DNA from: Bacteroidales bacterium | GTDB taxonomy: Bacteria; Bacteroidota; Bacteroidia; Bacteroidales; WCHB1-69 | Assembly: GCA_031254735.1 (NCBI GenBank) | Contig: JAIRTU010000126.1 | Coordinates: forward strand, 1 to 6,305 | Direction: 5' to 3' | DNA length: 6,305 nt | In this document: piece by piece, positions 5,983-6,305 of the stretch | Layout: each line of letters starts with the position of its first letter | Position numbering within the stretch: the first letter of the stretch is position 1 | Position numbers and translations under genes: made by a program | Notes under the pieces: generated by a model | What the model was told of the DNA's origin: nothing | The model's database searches: none | The model's input: only the letters and a program-made list of their open reading frames with translations

Positions 5983-6305
5983 ATGACTAAAAGCAGAAAA
6001 TTGCACAATTTAAAACCCGGTTTCGGATACAGGCTATTCAAGCGTTATGCTCGATTTTTTCATGATCATATATATTATAGAAAGGTATATAGTGTCTGTC
6101 CTGAAAATATCCCGCAGCATTGCCCTTTGATGATAGTTTCAAATCATCAAAACAGCCTGTGCGACCCGCTCGGCTTACTTTTGTCGATCCGTTCGCGGAA
6201 AGAACGAAAACATAAGGTGATTGCTCGCGGAGATGTTTTTCAAAATAAGATTGCCGATAAAATTTTACGTTGGATGGGCTTACTGCCCGCATATCGCCTC
6301 TCGCG
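5983..6305 (+). CDS. plsC: PlsC-type 1-acyl-glycerol-3-phosphate acyltransferase, 5' part
   Basis: The first 107 codons of a membrane-associated glycerolipid acyltransferase, which would transfer a fatty acyl group to lysophosphatidic acid in phospholipid synthesis; the gene runs off the right edge. Motif I is SNHQNSLCD with His55 and Asp61. The spacing is H-x5-D rather than the textbook H-x4-D, which as far as I recall is the normal form in a Bacteroidota branch that reads NHxNxxxD. Motif II is ARGDVF (81-86), corresponding to the ARxDxF form, and motif III begins with LPAYR (101-105). The start is the ATG at 5983, about 85 nt behind the -7 box. The basic N-terminus (MTKSRK) is typical of membrane-surface enzymes. 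Whether it acts on lysophosphatidate, glycerol 3-phosphate or another lysolipid needs the missing C-terminal part. Confidence 0.85.
   Translation, partial: MTKSRKLHNLKPGFGYRLFKRYARFFHDHIYYRKVYSVCPENIPQHCPLMIVSNHQNSLCDPLGLLLSIRSRKERKHKVIARGDVFQNKIADKILRWMGLLPAYRLS

Noticed and set aside
6038..6292. Minus-strand 84-codon frame at the right end
   Set aside because: It is antisense to the PlsC reading frame, which shows three conserved acyltransferase motifs.

Overview
The window looks like chromosomal DNA from a member of the Bacteroidota, most likely a Bacteroidales. The proteins read like Bacteroidales homologues, the DNA is AT-rich, and four -7 promoter boxes fit the Bacteroidota housekeeping pattern TAnnTTTG. 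I identified no mobile element, CRISPR array, tRNA or rRNA.

Layout. Positions 1-437 are mostly non-coding, apart from a weak chance that 3-164 is the tail of a gene entering from the left. Positions 438-1902 on the minus strand form an accessory-like block. It holds a four-helix membrane protein with a PH-like soluble middle (438-1148), traces of a decayed short membrane-protein frame (1209-1409), a three-helix membrane protein (1410-1784), and a possible 36-codon leader ORF (1792-1902) just behind a promoter box. Positions 1952-4341, also minus strand, are a compact set of three genes: a short AMP-nucleosidase-like phosphorylase/hydrolase, then an L-threonine aldolase, then a uracil-DNA-glycosylase-superfamily protein. 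The first two abut and the last two overlap by 19 nt, so they are almost certainly one operon. A 148-bp divergent region separates this operon from a class I aspartate-type aminotransferase on the plus strand (4490-5692). That gene is followed by a perfect 15-bp inverted repeat. After a 290-bp gap with a promoter and a start-proximal hairpin, a PlsC-type acyltransferase begins at 5983 and runs off the right end.

How the genes fit together. The middle of the window is central metabolism: nucleotide or nucleoside cleavage, threonine-to-glycine conversion, amino-group transfer, and damaged-base removal. The right end is phospholipid synthesis. The two left-hand membrane proteins are uncharacterised. 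I found no clear defence, secretion or biosynthetic system. The parts most worth a second look are the poorly explained 1150-1910 stretch, the operon pairing a base-excision glycosylase with purine and glycine metabolism, and the repeated motif in the divergent promoter region.
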